Assembly (NCBI GenBank): GCA_934436245.1
Contig: CAKSAM010000002.1
Span: forward strand, 1 to 64,000
From: an uncultured Acetatifactor sp.
Lineage (GTDB): Bacteria; Bacillota; Clostridia; Lachnospirales; Lachnospiraceae
Direction: 5' to 3'
DNA length: 64,000 nucleotides
In this document: in pieces, positions 53,161-61,875 of the stretch
Numbering within the stretch: the stretch's first letter is position 1
How the letters are laid out: every line of letters begins with the position of its first letter
The notes under the pieces: generated by a model
Seen by the model: the letters and a program-made list of their open reading frames with translations, nothing else
Told to the model about the DNA's origin: nothing
Databases searched by the model: none
Position numbers and translations under genes: made by a program

Positions 53161-53796
53161 ATGACAAAAAAGCAACGAGCACTGGAAATCATAGAACGTT
53201 TGAAAAAGGAATATCCGGATGCCGGATGTACTCTGGATTATGATCAGGCATGGAAACTGCTCGTCAGTGTACGCCTGGCAGCACAGTGTACTGATGCCAG
53301 AGTGAACATCGTGGTAGAAAAGCTGTATGATAAGTTTCCGGATGTGAACGCACTGGCACAGGCTCCGGTGGAAGAAATTGAGGCAATCGTAAAACCTTGC
53401 GGCCTGGGGCACAGCAAAGCAAGGGATATCAGTGCCTGCATGAAGATTCTCCGGGATAAATATCACGGCATGGTGCCGGATGACTTTGATGAACTTTTAG
53501 ATCTTCCGGGTGTAGGCAGAAAAAGTGCAAATCTTGTAATGGGAGATGTCTTTGGCAAGCCCGCCATTGTGACGGATACCCACTGTATCCGTCTGGTGAA
53601 CCGCATGGGCCTGGTAGATGGAATCAAAGAACCGGCAAAGGTGGAAAAGGAACTGTGGAAGATCATTCCCCCCGAAGAGGGAAGTGATCTCTGTCATCGT
53701 CTGGTAAATCACGGCAGAGAAGTATGTACTGCCCGGACACATCCTTATTGTGATAAATGCTGTATTCAGGATATCTGTAAAAGGGTCGGTGTATAA
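53161..53796 (+). CDS. nth: Endonuclease III
   Basis: DNA glycosylase/AP lyase for oxidised pyrimidines. The 211-residue protein has the helix-hairpin-helix LPGVGRKSANLV with catalytic Lys, and VTDTHCIRLVNRMG with catalytic Asp. The iron-sulfur loop reads CTARTHPYCDKCCIQDIC: spacing Cx7Cx2Cx5C, one residue more than the usual Cx6Cx2Cx5C. ATG 53161 begins at the family's normal N terminus; the frame runs back to 53092 inside rlmH and no good Shine-Dalgarno marks either start. Confidence 0.93.
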   Translation: MTKKQRALEIIERLKKEYPDAGCTLDYDQAWKLLVSVRLAAQCTDARVNIVVEKLYDKFPDVNALAQAPVEEIEAIVKPCGLGHSKARDISACMKILRDKYHGMVPDDFDELLDLPGVGRKSANLVMGDVFGKPAIVTDTHCIRLVNRMGLVDGIKEPAKVEKELWKIIPPEEGSDLCHRLVNHGREVCTARTHPYCDKCCIQDICKRVGV

Positions 53797-53836
53797 GCTT
53801 AAGACACTATAAAATTACAGAGTGGGAGGATTGCCT

Positions 53837-55141
53837 ATGAGAATGTATGATATCATCATGAAAAAGAGAAACGGCGGAGAGCTTTCCAGGGAAGAGATCC
53901 GCTTTTTTATTGAAGGATACACCCGTGGGGAAATCCCGGATTATCAAGTCTCAGCATTGATGATGGCAATCTATTTTCAAAAGATGACAGAAGCGGAGAC
54001 CTGTGAATTGACCATGGCAATGGCTCATAGCGGTGATATGCTGGATCTTTCTGCCATTCGGGGCTGCAAGGTGGACAAACACAGTACCGGCGGCGTTGGA
54101 GATAAGACTTCTCTGGCATTGACTCCCATGGTTGCTGCCTGTGGAATTCCGGTTGCAAAAATGAGCGGCAGAGGATTAGGTCATACAGGTGGGACGATTG
54201 ATAAATTGGAAAGTTTTCCGGGATTTACCACTTCACTTACAACGGAACAGTTTATCCGGAATGTGAATACCATCGGTATTGCCATCATGGGGCAGACGGC
54301 AGACCTGGCACCGGCAGATAAAAAACTGTATGCTTTACGGGATGTAACTGCTACGGTAGATAATATGTCACTGATCGCAAGTTCCATTATGAGTAAGAAG
54401 CTGGCTGCGGGAGCAGATGCCATTGTACTGGATGTCAAGACCGGAAGCGGTGCATTTATGAAGCAACAGGCAGATGCTTTTGCTCTGGCGGAAGAAATGG
54501 TAAAAATAGGGAAAAATGCAGGGCGTAAGACAATTGCAGTGATATCGGATATGGATCAGCCTCTTGGACGTGCAGTGGGAAATGCCTTGGAAGTAAAGGA
54601 AGCAATCGCAACCTTAAGAGGAGAGGGACCGGAGGATTTCAGGGAGCTTTGTATGGTTTTGGGAAGCAGAATGCTGCTTGCCGGCGGCAGGGCGGATACT
54701 GTGGAACAGGCAAGAGAACTATTGAAAAATGTCATTTCCGATGGTAGCGCATTGCAGAAACTTTCACAATTTGTTGAAGCACAGGGAGGTGATCCAGAGG
54801 CAGTCAGCAATCCGGAAATTTTGCCGGCTGCTTCTATGGTAGTGCCGGCATGTGCGGACAGGGATGGGTATGTAGAACAGATTGCCTGTGAAGATATTGG
54901 AATCTGTTCGCTGCTGCTTGGCGGTGGCAGAGAGACCAAGGAGAGTGTGATTGATCTGTCGGTGGGAATCCTTTTGGAAAAGAAAAAAGGAGATCAGGTT
55001 AAGAAGGGGGACGTTTTAGGATATCTTCATGCCAACGATGAAAAGCGCCTGGAGACAGCCAGAGAAAAATTTATAAAAGCATATACGATCACAGAGCATA
55101 AGCCGTCTTCAGAGCCTCTGATCAAGGGCATTGTTGAATAA
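53837..55141 (+). CDS. pdp: Pyrimidine-nucleoside phosphorylase
   Basis: Phosphorolysis of thymidine, uridine and deoxyuridine to base and (deoxy)ribose-1-phosphate. The 434-residue protein has DKHSTGGVGDKTSLALTP, the family signature, phosphate-binding KMSGRGLGHTGGT and catalytic-site residues in SSIMSKKLAAGADAIVLDVK. GGGAGG precedes ATG 53837 (frame open from 53822). It stands between nth and the sporulation genes. Confidence 0.94.
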   Translation: MRMYDIIMKKRNGGELSREEIRFFIEGYTRGEIPDYQVSALMMAIYFQKMTEAETCELTMAMAHSGDMLDLSAIRGCKVDKHSTGGVGDKTSLALTPMVAACGIPVAKMSGRGLGHTGGTIDKLESFPGFTTSLTTEQFIRNVNTIGIAIMGQTADLAPADKKLYALRDVTATVDNMSLIASSIMSKKLAAGADAIVLDVKTGSGAFMKQQADAFALAEEMVKIGKNAGRKTIAVISDMDQPLGRAVGNALEVKEAIATLRGEGPEDFRELCMVLGSRMLLAGGRADTVEQARELLKNVISDGSALQKLSQFVEAQGGDPEAVSNPEILPAASMVVPACADRDGYVEQIACEDIGICSLLLGGGRETKESVIDLSVGILLEKKKGDQVKKGDVLGYLHANDEKRLETAREKFIKAYTITEHKPSSEPLIKGIVE

Positions 55142-55142
55142 C

Positions 55143-55169
55143 ATATTTTGTCTTTTTCATTCATATAGT
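55143..55169 (+). promoter_or_regulatory. Candidate sigma-E promoter for yqfC
   Basis: ATATT at 55143-55147, 14-base spacer, CATATAGT at 55162-55169; the sigma-E consensus is ATATT with CATACANT. The predicted transcript starts within a few bases of the yqfC ATGs, so the message would be almost leaderless. yqfC/yqfD are sigma-E genes in Bacillus, which supports the call. Confidence 0.4.
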
Positions 55170-55174
55170 TTACT

Positions 55175-55459
55175 ATGAAAATGAAAAAACAGCCAAACCG
55201 GAAAGAAAAATTAATTACCACATTGGGACTGCCTAAGGATGTATGTATGGGCGCACTCCGCATGACACTGACGGGAAACTCAGAGGTCTGGATAGAGAAC
55301 TACAGAGGGATCCTCGAGTATACAGAAGAACGGATTCTCCTGCAGGCAAGAAACTGTCAGGTATGTCTGGAAGGAAACAGACTTTCCATCGATTATTATA
55401 CCAATGAAGATATGAAAATCAGTGGCAATCTCAGCGCACTGCGGTATCTGTGCGAGTAA
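55175..55459 (+). CDS. yqfC: Sporulation protein YqfC
   Basis: A 94-residue YabP/YqfC-family protein: basic N terminus, LGLPKDVCMGALRMTLTGNSEVWIENYRGILEY as the conserved core, and a beta-rich end. YqfC and YqfD are made in the mother cell; their molecular role is unknown. No Shine-Dalgarno precedes ATG 55175 or the in-frame ATG 55181. yqfD follows directly. Confidence 0.88.
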   Translation: MKMKKQPNRKEKLITTLGLPKDVCMGALRMTLTGNSEVWIENYRGILEYTEERILLQARNCQVCLEGNRLSIDYYTNEDMKISGNLSALRYLCE

Positions 55460-55505
55460 TGGGATGTTGCAGATCAGCATTTAGAAGGCGGAGGATTGAT
55501 GGAAT

Positions 55506-56753
55506 ATGATGGAATGGATCAACCGTTTCCGGGGATATGTTAAGATTCGTGTGTGGGGATTTGCACCTCAGAGATTTATGAATCTGTGCAGCAATAAGGG
55601 TATTCTGCTGTGGAATATAGATAAACAGGATGAAATTTATACCATGTGTGTCAGCCTGAAATCCTTTTACCAGCTGAGACCTGTTGCAAGAAAGACAAAA
55701 GTAAGGGTAGTCATATCGGAAAGATGTGGACTACCCTTTTTAGTGCCGGAAATGTTACATCGAAAGGCATTTTTGACCGGTCTTTTACTTGCGGTAATCT
55801 TTTGGAGCCTTTCTTCTTTGTTTGTATGGGACATTCAGGTGTCCGGTAATTATCAGGTGACAGATGATATCTTTTTCCAATTTTTAACGGAAGAAGGAAT
55901 CCGGCCCGGGATGCGCAGAAGTGAGCTGAATATAGGAGAACTGGAAAAACAGATCAGAAGGACATTTCCTCAGATCATATGGATATCCGGAAGACTGGAT
56001 GGAACCAGACTCTTAATTGAATTAAAAGAAAATGACACCGTCTATTTGGCGCAGCCACGGGAAAAACTGACAGAAACGTCTGGAAATCTGGTGGCAGAGT
56101 ATGATGGTACCGTGACGGGAATCATTGTACGCAGTGGAGTCCCCAGAGTGTCCGCAGGAAGCAGTGTAACAAAGGGGGATGTGCTTGTAGAAGGAAAAAT
56201 TCCGATTTATGCGGAGGATGGAACGGTCAGGGAATATCAGCTGGTAAATGCGGATGCTGATATTGTTATGGAGCATTCCACAGCTTTTCAAATATTCCTG
56301 CCTGTAGACTATATAAAAAAGAAATATACAGGAAGAGAGAAAAAATGCATTATTTTACATTTTGGTGGCAGAGAGTGGGGATCAGATGCAAAAATTCCTT
56401 TTTTGGATTACGACAGTGTTCTGGATACCTATCCAATAAAAATTCTGGAATATCTTCACTTTCCATGCACGATAGTCAGAATTACATACAGAGAATATCA
56501 AAAAACTGAATACTGCTATACTGCACCGGAAGCAAAAAGTATATTGCAAAAAAAAATCTCGGATTTTCTTGAAAGTTTAAATGAAAAAGGGGTACAAATA
56601 ATCTCGAAAGATGTTAAAATAGAAACGAAGACTGCCGGCTGGAAGGTAAAAGGAAAGCTTACGGTAAGAGAAACGGCAGGAATGCTTGTGGATTCTTCTG
56701 CGGAGGAGACTGAAGATTCCGGAGCAGAAGAGATTGACAGAAATGAGGATTAG
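55506..56753 (+). CDS. yqfD: Sporulation membrane protein YqfD
   Basis: A 415-residue YqfD-family protein: cytoplasmic N-terminal ~90 residues, one membrane helix (~92-112), a POTRA-like domain (IQVSGNYQVTDDIF) and a longer extracytoplasmic beta region, with an acidic tail. Made in the mother cell and needed for efficient sporulation in Bacillus. GGAGG lies 11 bases before ATG 55506. It overlaps phoH by about ten bases. Confidence 0.9.
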   Translation: MMEWINRFRGYVKIRVWGFAPQRFMNLCSNKGILLWNIDKQDEIYTMCVSLKSFYQLRPVARKTKVRVVISERCGLPFLVPEMLHRKAFLTGLLLAVIFWSLSSLFVWDIQVSGNYQVTDDIFFQFLTEEGIRPGMRRSELNIGELEKQIRRTFPQIIWISGRLDGTRLLIELKENDTVYLAQPREKLTETSGNLVAEYDGTVTGIIVRSGVPRVSAGSSVTKGDVLVEGKIPIYAEDGTVREYQLVNADADIVMEHSTAFQIFLPVDYIKKKYTGREKKCIILHFGGREWGSDAKIPFLDYDSVLDTYPIKILEYLHFPCTIVRITYREYQKTEYCYTAPEAKSILQKKISDFLESLNEKGVQIISKDVKIETKTAGWKVKGKLTVRETAGMLVDSSAEETEDSGAEEIDRNED

Positions 56754-57774
56754 GACACAGATGGGTGTGACAACGATCAGTCTGGAAATGGATACAGAGC
56801 AGATGCAGAAGATTTTTGGAATGCAGGATGCTTATATTAAAAAGCTGGAGCAGGATTTTCAGGTTACTATCGTAGACAGGAACGGAAATGTAGTTATTAC
56901 CGGAGAAGAGGTAAATGCGGATAAAGCCTCCAGGGTTCTGAAACAACTGACAGCATTGTCAGATCATGGAAATGACATTGAAGAACAAAGTGTGGATTAT
57001 GCCATAGAAATGGGAAAAGAAGATCAGGAAGATAAGCTGATGGAAATGGATGCAGACTGTATCTGTCATACAATCAGTGGGAAGCCCATTAAACCCAAGA
57101 CCTTAGGCCAGAAGGCTTACGTGGATGCAATCCGTAAAAATATGATCGTCTTCGGACTTGGACCGGCAGGTACCGGTAAGACTTATCTGGCTATGGCCAT
57201 GGCCATCACGGCATTTAAGAATAATGAGGTCAGTCGTATCATATTGACCAGACCGGCAATAGAGGCAGGAGAAAAACTGGGATTTTTACCCGGCGATCTT
57301 CAAAGTAAGGTAGACCCGTATCTGCGTCCGTTATATGATGCGTTGTATCAGATCATGGGAGCGGAGAGTTTTGCAAAGAATATGGAAAAAGGTCTGATCG
57401 AGGTGGCACCGCTTGCCTATATGAGAGGCCGTACGCTGGACAATGCTTACATTATCCTGGATGAAGCACAGAACACAACGCCGGCACAAATGAAAATGTT
57501 TCTGACACGTATCGGCTTTGGATCAAAAGTGATCGTAACCGGGGATTCATCACAGAAGGATCTTCCGGCAGGCGCAAAATCCGGTCTGGATGTAGCAGTG
57601 AGAGTTCTGAATAATATTGGAGATATTGCGTTTTGTAATCTTACAAGTAAGGATGTAGTAAGACATCCGCTGGTGCAGAAAATTGTGAAAGCCTATGATG
57701 ATTACGAAGCCAGGGTGGTCAAAAGCAAAAGAAGTCCGAGAATAAACAGACATCCGGATAAAGGAAACAGATAA
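56743..57774 (+). CDS. phoH: PhoH-family ATPase
   Basis: A cytoplasmic ATPase: N-terminal KH-like part (~10-85), then the PhoH domain with Walker A GPAGTGKTYLA and Walker B YIILDEAQNTTP, and IVTGDSSQKDLP. Possible RNA helicase-like function in ribosome maturation, given its neighbours (ybeY, here and in most Firmicutes). Start uncertain: ATG 56743 (overlapping yqfD) or ATG 56761, which is preceded by TTAGGA; the frame upstream to 56686 is inside yqfD. Confidence 0.92.
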   Translation: MRIRTQMGVTTISLEMDTEQMQKIFGMQDAYIKKLEQDFQVTIVDRNGNVVITGEEVNADKASRVLKQLTALSDHGNDIEEQSVDYAIEMGKEDQEDKLMEMDADCICHTISGKPIKPKTLGQKAYVDAIRKNMIVFGLGPAGTGKTYLAMAMAITAFKNNEVSRIILTRPAIEAGEKLGFLPGDLQSKVDPYLRPLYDALYQIMGAESFAKNMEKGLIEVAPLAYMRGRTLDNAYIILDEAQNTTPAQMKMFLTRIGFGSKVIVTGDSSQKDLPAGAKSGLDVAVRVLNNIGDIAFCNLTSKDVVRHPLVQKIVKAYDDYEARVVKSKRSPRINRHPDKGNR

Positions 57775-57776
57775 AT

Positions 57777-58952
57777 ATGAAGAAAAAAGAAAAAAACCGT
57801 TTTTTGATACTTTTGCTGCCGGAGATTCTTACGGTACTCATCGGAAGCACTGCTGTCTATGGACTGGGATTTTTAGGAAAACAGTTGTCTGTAGAAAATG
57901 CCCTTCGGGATGCTGTAATGACGGCGTTAGGACTTGCGGTGGCGGGATTTTTTCTACGCAGAGAAGTAGTGGATGCACATTTGGATTATGATAACGGTGA
58001 ACACCTGCTGCGGTTCTGGATCGCTGTCTGGTGCAGTCTTTTGTTTTCTCTGGCCTGTGCGATTCTTCCGGTGGGAGGATGGCCGTTTCTGGCGGTCTTT
58101 GTTGTATTATCTCTGTTCAGCAATCTGTCTCTGGGAATTGTTTTTTCCTGCGTATTTCTTATGATCGCTACGTTGTGGGGGCAGTCTGTGGGCATATTTT
58201 TCCTGTATTTTATCAGTGGGGTTTTTGCCGCCTGTCTGTTTCAGCATCTCGAACAGGAATTTGCCATCGGGATTCCCCTCTTCTTGTCTCTGTTCTGTCT
58301 GTTATTGTGCGAAATTGCCAATGTGGTATTGCTTGCCAATGAGCATTTGAATCTGGAGCAGTTTCTGGTCCCGACAGCGAATCTGATCATATCGGGAATA
58401 TTGCTTCTGGGGATTCTCAAGCTTTTCTCCGGAACTGTGGTATTCCGTGATCGCGTAAAATATCTGGAGTTGAATGATACAGAGAACCAGGTGTTAGTAA
58501 AATACAGGGAAGAGGATCGCTCTGAATATTTTCTGTGTGTACATACAGCATATTTTTGTGAACGGATTGCAAACAAGCTGGAACTCGACAGTGATGCATT
58601 GAAATGTGCCGGATTATATCACAGGAAGGGCTGGGAACTTATGCAGGAGACTCCCACAACGAAATTCCCGGCAGGAGCCGCCGAAATTTTAGAGGAATAT
58701 AAGGGGACGAAAAAATACAGAAAAGCCGGGACGGCGGTGCTGTATTGTTCCGATGCAGTGGTCAGTGCAATTCTTTTACTGTTGCAAAAAGATCCGGGGA
58801 AAAAGCCGGATTATGACCAGGTCATTGACAGGATCTTCGACAGGATCCGTGAGAAAGGTATCTTAAATGAGTGTGCGCTGTCCTTACGGGACTGGAACCG
58901 GATGCAGAAGATATTTAAGGAGGAAAAATTATACTATGACTTTTTACGTTGA
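57777..58952 (+). CDS. Truncated 7TM-HD (PgpH/YqfF-like) protein with degenerate HD site
   Basis: By position (phoH, this gene, ybeY) it is the PgpH/YqfF orthologue, a c-di-AMP phosphodiesterase of ~700 residues in other Firmicutes. Here it has 391 residues: six or seven membrane helices (~10-225) and a short C-terminal domain; the large extracytoplasmic 7TMR-HDED domain is missing. The HD region reads HTAYFCERIANKL...AGLYHRKGW where the family has YHDIGK, so the metal-binding Asp is Arg. Enzyme activity is unlikely. The end (SLRDWNRMQKIF) matches the family's C terminus. ybeY overlaps it by 17 bases. Confidence 0.72.
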   Translation: MKKKEKNRFLILLLPEILTVLIGSTAVYGLGFLGKQLSVENALRDAVMTALGLAVAGFFLRREVVDAHLDYDNGEHLLRFWIAVWCSLLFSLACAILPVGGWPFLAVFVVLSLFSNLSLGIVFSCVFLMIATLWGQSVGIFFLYFISGVFAACLFQHLEQEFAIGIPLFLSLFCLLLCEIANVVLLANEHLNLEQFLVPTANLIISGILLLGILKLFSGTVVFRDRVKYLELNDTENQVLVKYREEDRSEYFLCVHTAYFCERIANKLELDSDALKCAGLYHRKGWELMQETPTTKFPAGAAEILEEYKGTKKYRKAGTAVLYCSDAVVSAILLLLQKDPGKKPDYDQVIDRIFDRIREKGILNECALSLRDWNRMQKIFKEEKLYYDFLR

Positions 58953-59451
58953 AAATGAAACCGATGAGACATTTTCAAAAGGGGAAAACGGTTTTCCCAT
59001 TGAGGAGACTGTAGAGCAGGTTGCAGCAGCGGTTCTTGATATGGAAGGATGTCCGTATGAGATCCAGTTGAATGTTCTTCTGACAGATAATGACGGCATT
59101 CATGCCTATAATAAAGAATACCGTAATATCGACCGCGAAACAGATGTATTGTCTTTTCCGAATCTTGATTTTGATGCTCCCGGAGATTTTGAAATCGCAG
59201 AAGACAGGGAAGCAGATTACTTTGATCCTGATAGCGGAGAACTGATATTGGGAGATATTATTATTTCTGTTGATAAGGTGAAGGAGCAGGCAGATAGTTA
59301 TGGACACAGTCAGAGGAGAGAATTTGCTTTTCTGGTGGCACATAGTATGCTGCATCTGTGTGGATATGATCATATGGAAGAGGATGAAGCGAAAATAATG
59401 GAGGCAAAGCAGGAGCAGGTTCTCGCATCCCTTGGAATTACAAGAGATTAA
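58936..59451 (+). CDS. ybeY: YbeY rRNA-maturation endoribonuclease
   Basis: A 171-residue metalloprotein with HSMLHLCGYDHMEEDE, the HxxxHxxGYDH zinc site of YbeY, and DVLSFPNLDFD. Acts in 16S rRNA 3'-end maturation and ribosome quality control. TAAGGAGG lies before ATG 58936, within the end of the upstream gene. Confidence 0.96.
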   Translation: MTFYVENETDETFSKGENGFPIEETVEQVAAAVLDMEGCPYEIQLNVLLTDNDGIHAYNKEYRNIDRETDVLSFPNLDFDAPGDFEIAEDREADYFDPDSGELILGDIIISVDKVKEQADSYGHSQRREFAFLVAHSMLHLCGYDHMEEDEAKIMEAKQEQVLASLGITRD

Positions 59452-59484
59452 AAAGGGCGTGTTGTACACGTAAGGGTAATTTAC

Positions 59485-61083
59485 ATGAATCAGGTCGAAG
59501 TAAAAAGAAAACAAATACAGAGTTTTTCCTATGTCCTTGCATGCATCAATATCTGGGTGTTTGGAAAAAGCATCGGAGATAATGGGCTGGGATACCTGGC
59601 GGCAGCTGTTCTGGTTTTTGCCCTGTTCTGGGTGCTGACCGGAAAAAATCTTCCGGACAGAATGGGCAGGATGCTCCGGGGAAGAAATGCCAAGGGACAG
59701 TATCGGAATGTTTCCAAAATGCGGAAAAATATGATGCTTTTTCAAATCATTGAAGGTTTTTTGGGAATGCTTCTCTGTATGAGTCTTGGCTGGCTCCTCT
59801 TAGAAAAAGTCTTTTTGGTTCCTTACGGAAGTATGATTCTGTGGATCTTAAGTCCGACACTTTTTCTCCGTTGTATCCAGTCCGTATTTTTGGGATACTT
59901 TCAAAGTGAGGGGTCTGAGATGCCCACGGCGGTATCTTCCGTGTTACGACAGGTATTTTTTCTTGGATTGGGACTTTTGTTTCAGGGGATTTTCCAAAGT
60001 TACGGAGAAAAGGTAAGTCTTCTGTTAAAAAGGGCGGATTTTACTTCCATGTACGGAGCCATGGGAATTGCATTAGGCATGCTGCTGACCGAAGTGTTGA
60101 TATTATTATTTGTCTTTGTAATTTATCGTGGCAGTCTGCCAGACAGAAGAGAAACGGAAAGCGGTATGAAGGGAACGGATTCCTTTTTCGCACAGCTTGG
60201 AGTATTGCTGATACCAATGGGCGGAGACATTCTCAGGGATCTGCTTTTGTTGCTGCCGCTTTGGACCGGGTTATGTTTCTTTCAGAAAAGAGCAATGGAT
60301 ATTTATGCATCAATTTCTGTTTATGGGATCTTTGCTGGCAGATATCTGACAACTCTATTGCTGGTTGCAGCGTTTTTTAGTATGGGAGTTTTACCGGGGG
60401 TCGCCAGAACCGGCGGTCATATCCGCAAAAAAGAGGATCGATATGCCAAAACTGCGTTTCAGGCAGGTATACAGGGAACTGTGGTACACGGCTTCTTTTT
60501 CACGGCATTGATCGCAGTGCTGGCAGCACCGCTTTCCCAGATCCTGGATTTGTCTGCTGAGAAGGCACTTACAGAGTTTTTTACTACGGGCTCTTCCTTG
60601 GCGCTATGGCTTCTGCTCCTGCTCTATTTTTCGGAGATACTGGAGATCCGCAACGAAAAATATCTGCTTCTGGCCGGGGCTGTGGTCATGGATATTATAA
60701 GCATTATAGCGTTGCTTATTTTCCTGAATACAGGAAATGTATCAACTGCATTAGACTTAAGTCTTGTGTCAGGAACGGCGGTTGGAAGTATTGCACTGGG
60801 TGTGCTCAGTTGTCTTCGAATGAAAATCTGGCCGGATCCGTTGCGGACACTGGCAATTCCTGCCGGGTGCTGTTGTGCCTGTGGCTTATTGGCTTTTGGA
60901 CTGGAAAAGATATGCATGCCACATTTGGGAGCGGTGTTAACAATGATCTTGGAACTGGCGGTTACCGGAGGAATCTACTGGTTCCTGCTTTTACTGCTGC
61001 GCTGCTTTCGAGGACAGGATCTGAATTATGTCCCCGGTGGTAAATTCCTGCGTGCGTTCGGAAAATCGCTCCGGCTGCTCTAA
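59485..61083 (+). CDS. Polytopic MATE/SpoVB-like flippase family protein
   Basis: A 532-residue membrane protein with about 14 helices, arranged like the MOP superfamily (SpoVB/MurJ/Wzx). Helix pairs with loops such as FGKSIGDNGLGYL near the start and FFTTGSSLALWLLLLLYF later are typical of SpoVB-type lipid-flippase homologues. Substrate unknown: a lipid-linked wall or polysaccharide precursor is likely. The next gene lies 85 bases downstream. Confidence 0.75.
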   Translation: MNQVEVKRKQIQSFSYVLACINIWVFGKSIGDNGLGYLAAAVLVFALFWVLTGKNLPDRMGRMLRGRNAKGQYRNVSKMRKNMMLFQIIEGFLGMLLCMSLGWLLLEKVFLVPYGSMILWILSPTLFLRCIQSVFLGYFQSEGSEMPTAVSSVLRQVFFLGLGLLFQGIFQSYGEKVSLLLKRADFTSMYGAMGIALGMLLTEVLILLFVFVIYRGSLPDRRETESGMKGTDSFFAQLGVLLIPMGGDILRDLLLLLPLWTGLCFFQKRAMDIYASISVYGIFAGRYLTTLLLVAAFFSMGVLPGVARTGGHIRKKEDRYAKTAFQAGIQGTVVHGFFFTALIAVLAAPLSQILDLSAEKALTEFFTTGSSLALWLLLLLYFSEILEIRNEKYLLLAGAVVMDIISIIALLIFLNTGNVSTALDLSLVSGTAVGSIALGVLSCLRMKIWPDPLRTLAIPAGCCCACGLLAFGLEKICMPHLGAVLTMILELAVTGGIYWFLLLLLRCFRGQDLNYVPGGKFLRAFGKSLRLL

Positions 61084-61167
61084 AACTGTTTTACGGATGT
61101 ATATTTTCGTTAAAATAACTGATACTGATACAAAGAGTCAACATTGACATCATGGATGTGAGGCAGT

Positions 61168-61812
61168 ATGAAATTTGTAAAACGTATCAGTTACTTTTTT
61201 GTGATTCCGGTTATATTTTTAAGCCTGGGTATTTTCCTGGGAGTCTGGGGCAGTCATTTTTTCTATCCGGGACAATGGCAGAATATGAATGAAAAAGTTC
61301 AGAGACCGCTGGATTCAGAAGAAGTGACAGACAGTGGAACAGAAAGTGTTGCAGTGGCTGTCTCAGGGGAGACACTTTGTGCAGATACCGAATATGTGCT
61401 GGAAGAGAATGATATTGTGCGAAATACCACAGTAGAAACGTCCTGGAAAATTCCTCATAAATATATCGGTATGAACAGAGAAGGTTTCCTGGAGACAATG
61501 GAGCTCTATGCGGCACATCCGCCATTGTCGGAACTTGAAAGGGGCTTTGTAGGATTGGAGGTATTATCCTTTTCCCGGGAAAAGGTAGTGATCCGCATGG
61601 ATTACCGCTATGTCCAGCCCAGTGAAAGCTTTTATCTGGCGGTATCGGATAATGAAGTAGTGGTGTATCTGGAAGATAAATCCACGGTATATATCAATAC
61701 CGGAATCCTGTTGGAAGAATTGCCGGAACAGGTACAGCTGCAGATCATGGACATGCTTCTGGTTCCGGATGAGGAAACCTTGTATGATTTTCTGGAAACC
61801 TATTCTTCATGA
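61168..61812 (+). CDS. Membrane-anchored extracytoplasmic protein, unknown
   Basis: A 214-residue protein with one N-terminal membrane helix (~8-28), a low-complexity linker (~45-70) and a beta-rich extracytoplasmic domain (TTVETSWKIPHKYIGM, KVVIRMDYRYVQPSESFYLAVSDNEVVVYL). A loose resemblance to the sporulation checkpoint protein BofC is possible but not claimed. The gene precedes a flavoprotein by a short gap. GAGGCAGT lies before ATG 61168. Confidence 0.7.
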   Translation: MKFVKRISYFFVIPVIFLSLGIFLGVWGSHFFYPGQWQNMNEKVQRPLDSEEVTDSGTESVAVAVSGETLCADTEYVLEENDIVRNTTVETSWKIPHKYIGMNREGFLETMELYAAHPPLSELERGFVGLEVLSFSREKVVIRMDYRYVQPSESFYLAVSDNEVVVYLEDKSTVYINTGILLEELPEQVQLQIMDMLLVPDEETLYDFLETYSS

Positions 61813-61875
61813 AATACAGGAATGTAAAATGAAATGACAAAGTGCACAGCTTTTGAGAAAGGTATGGTTATTCAT

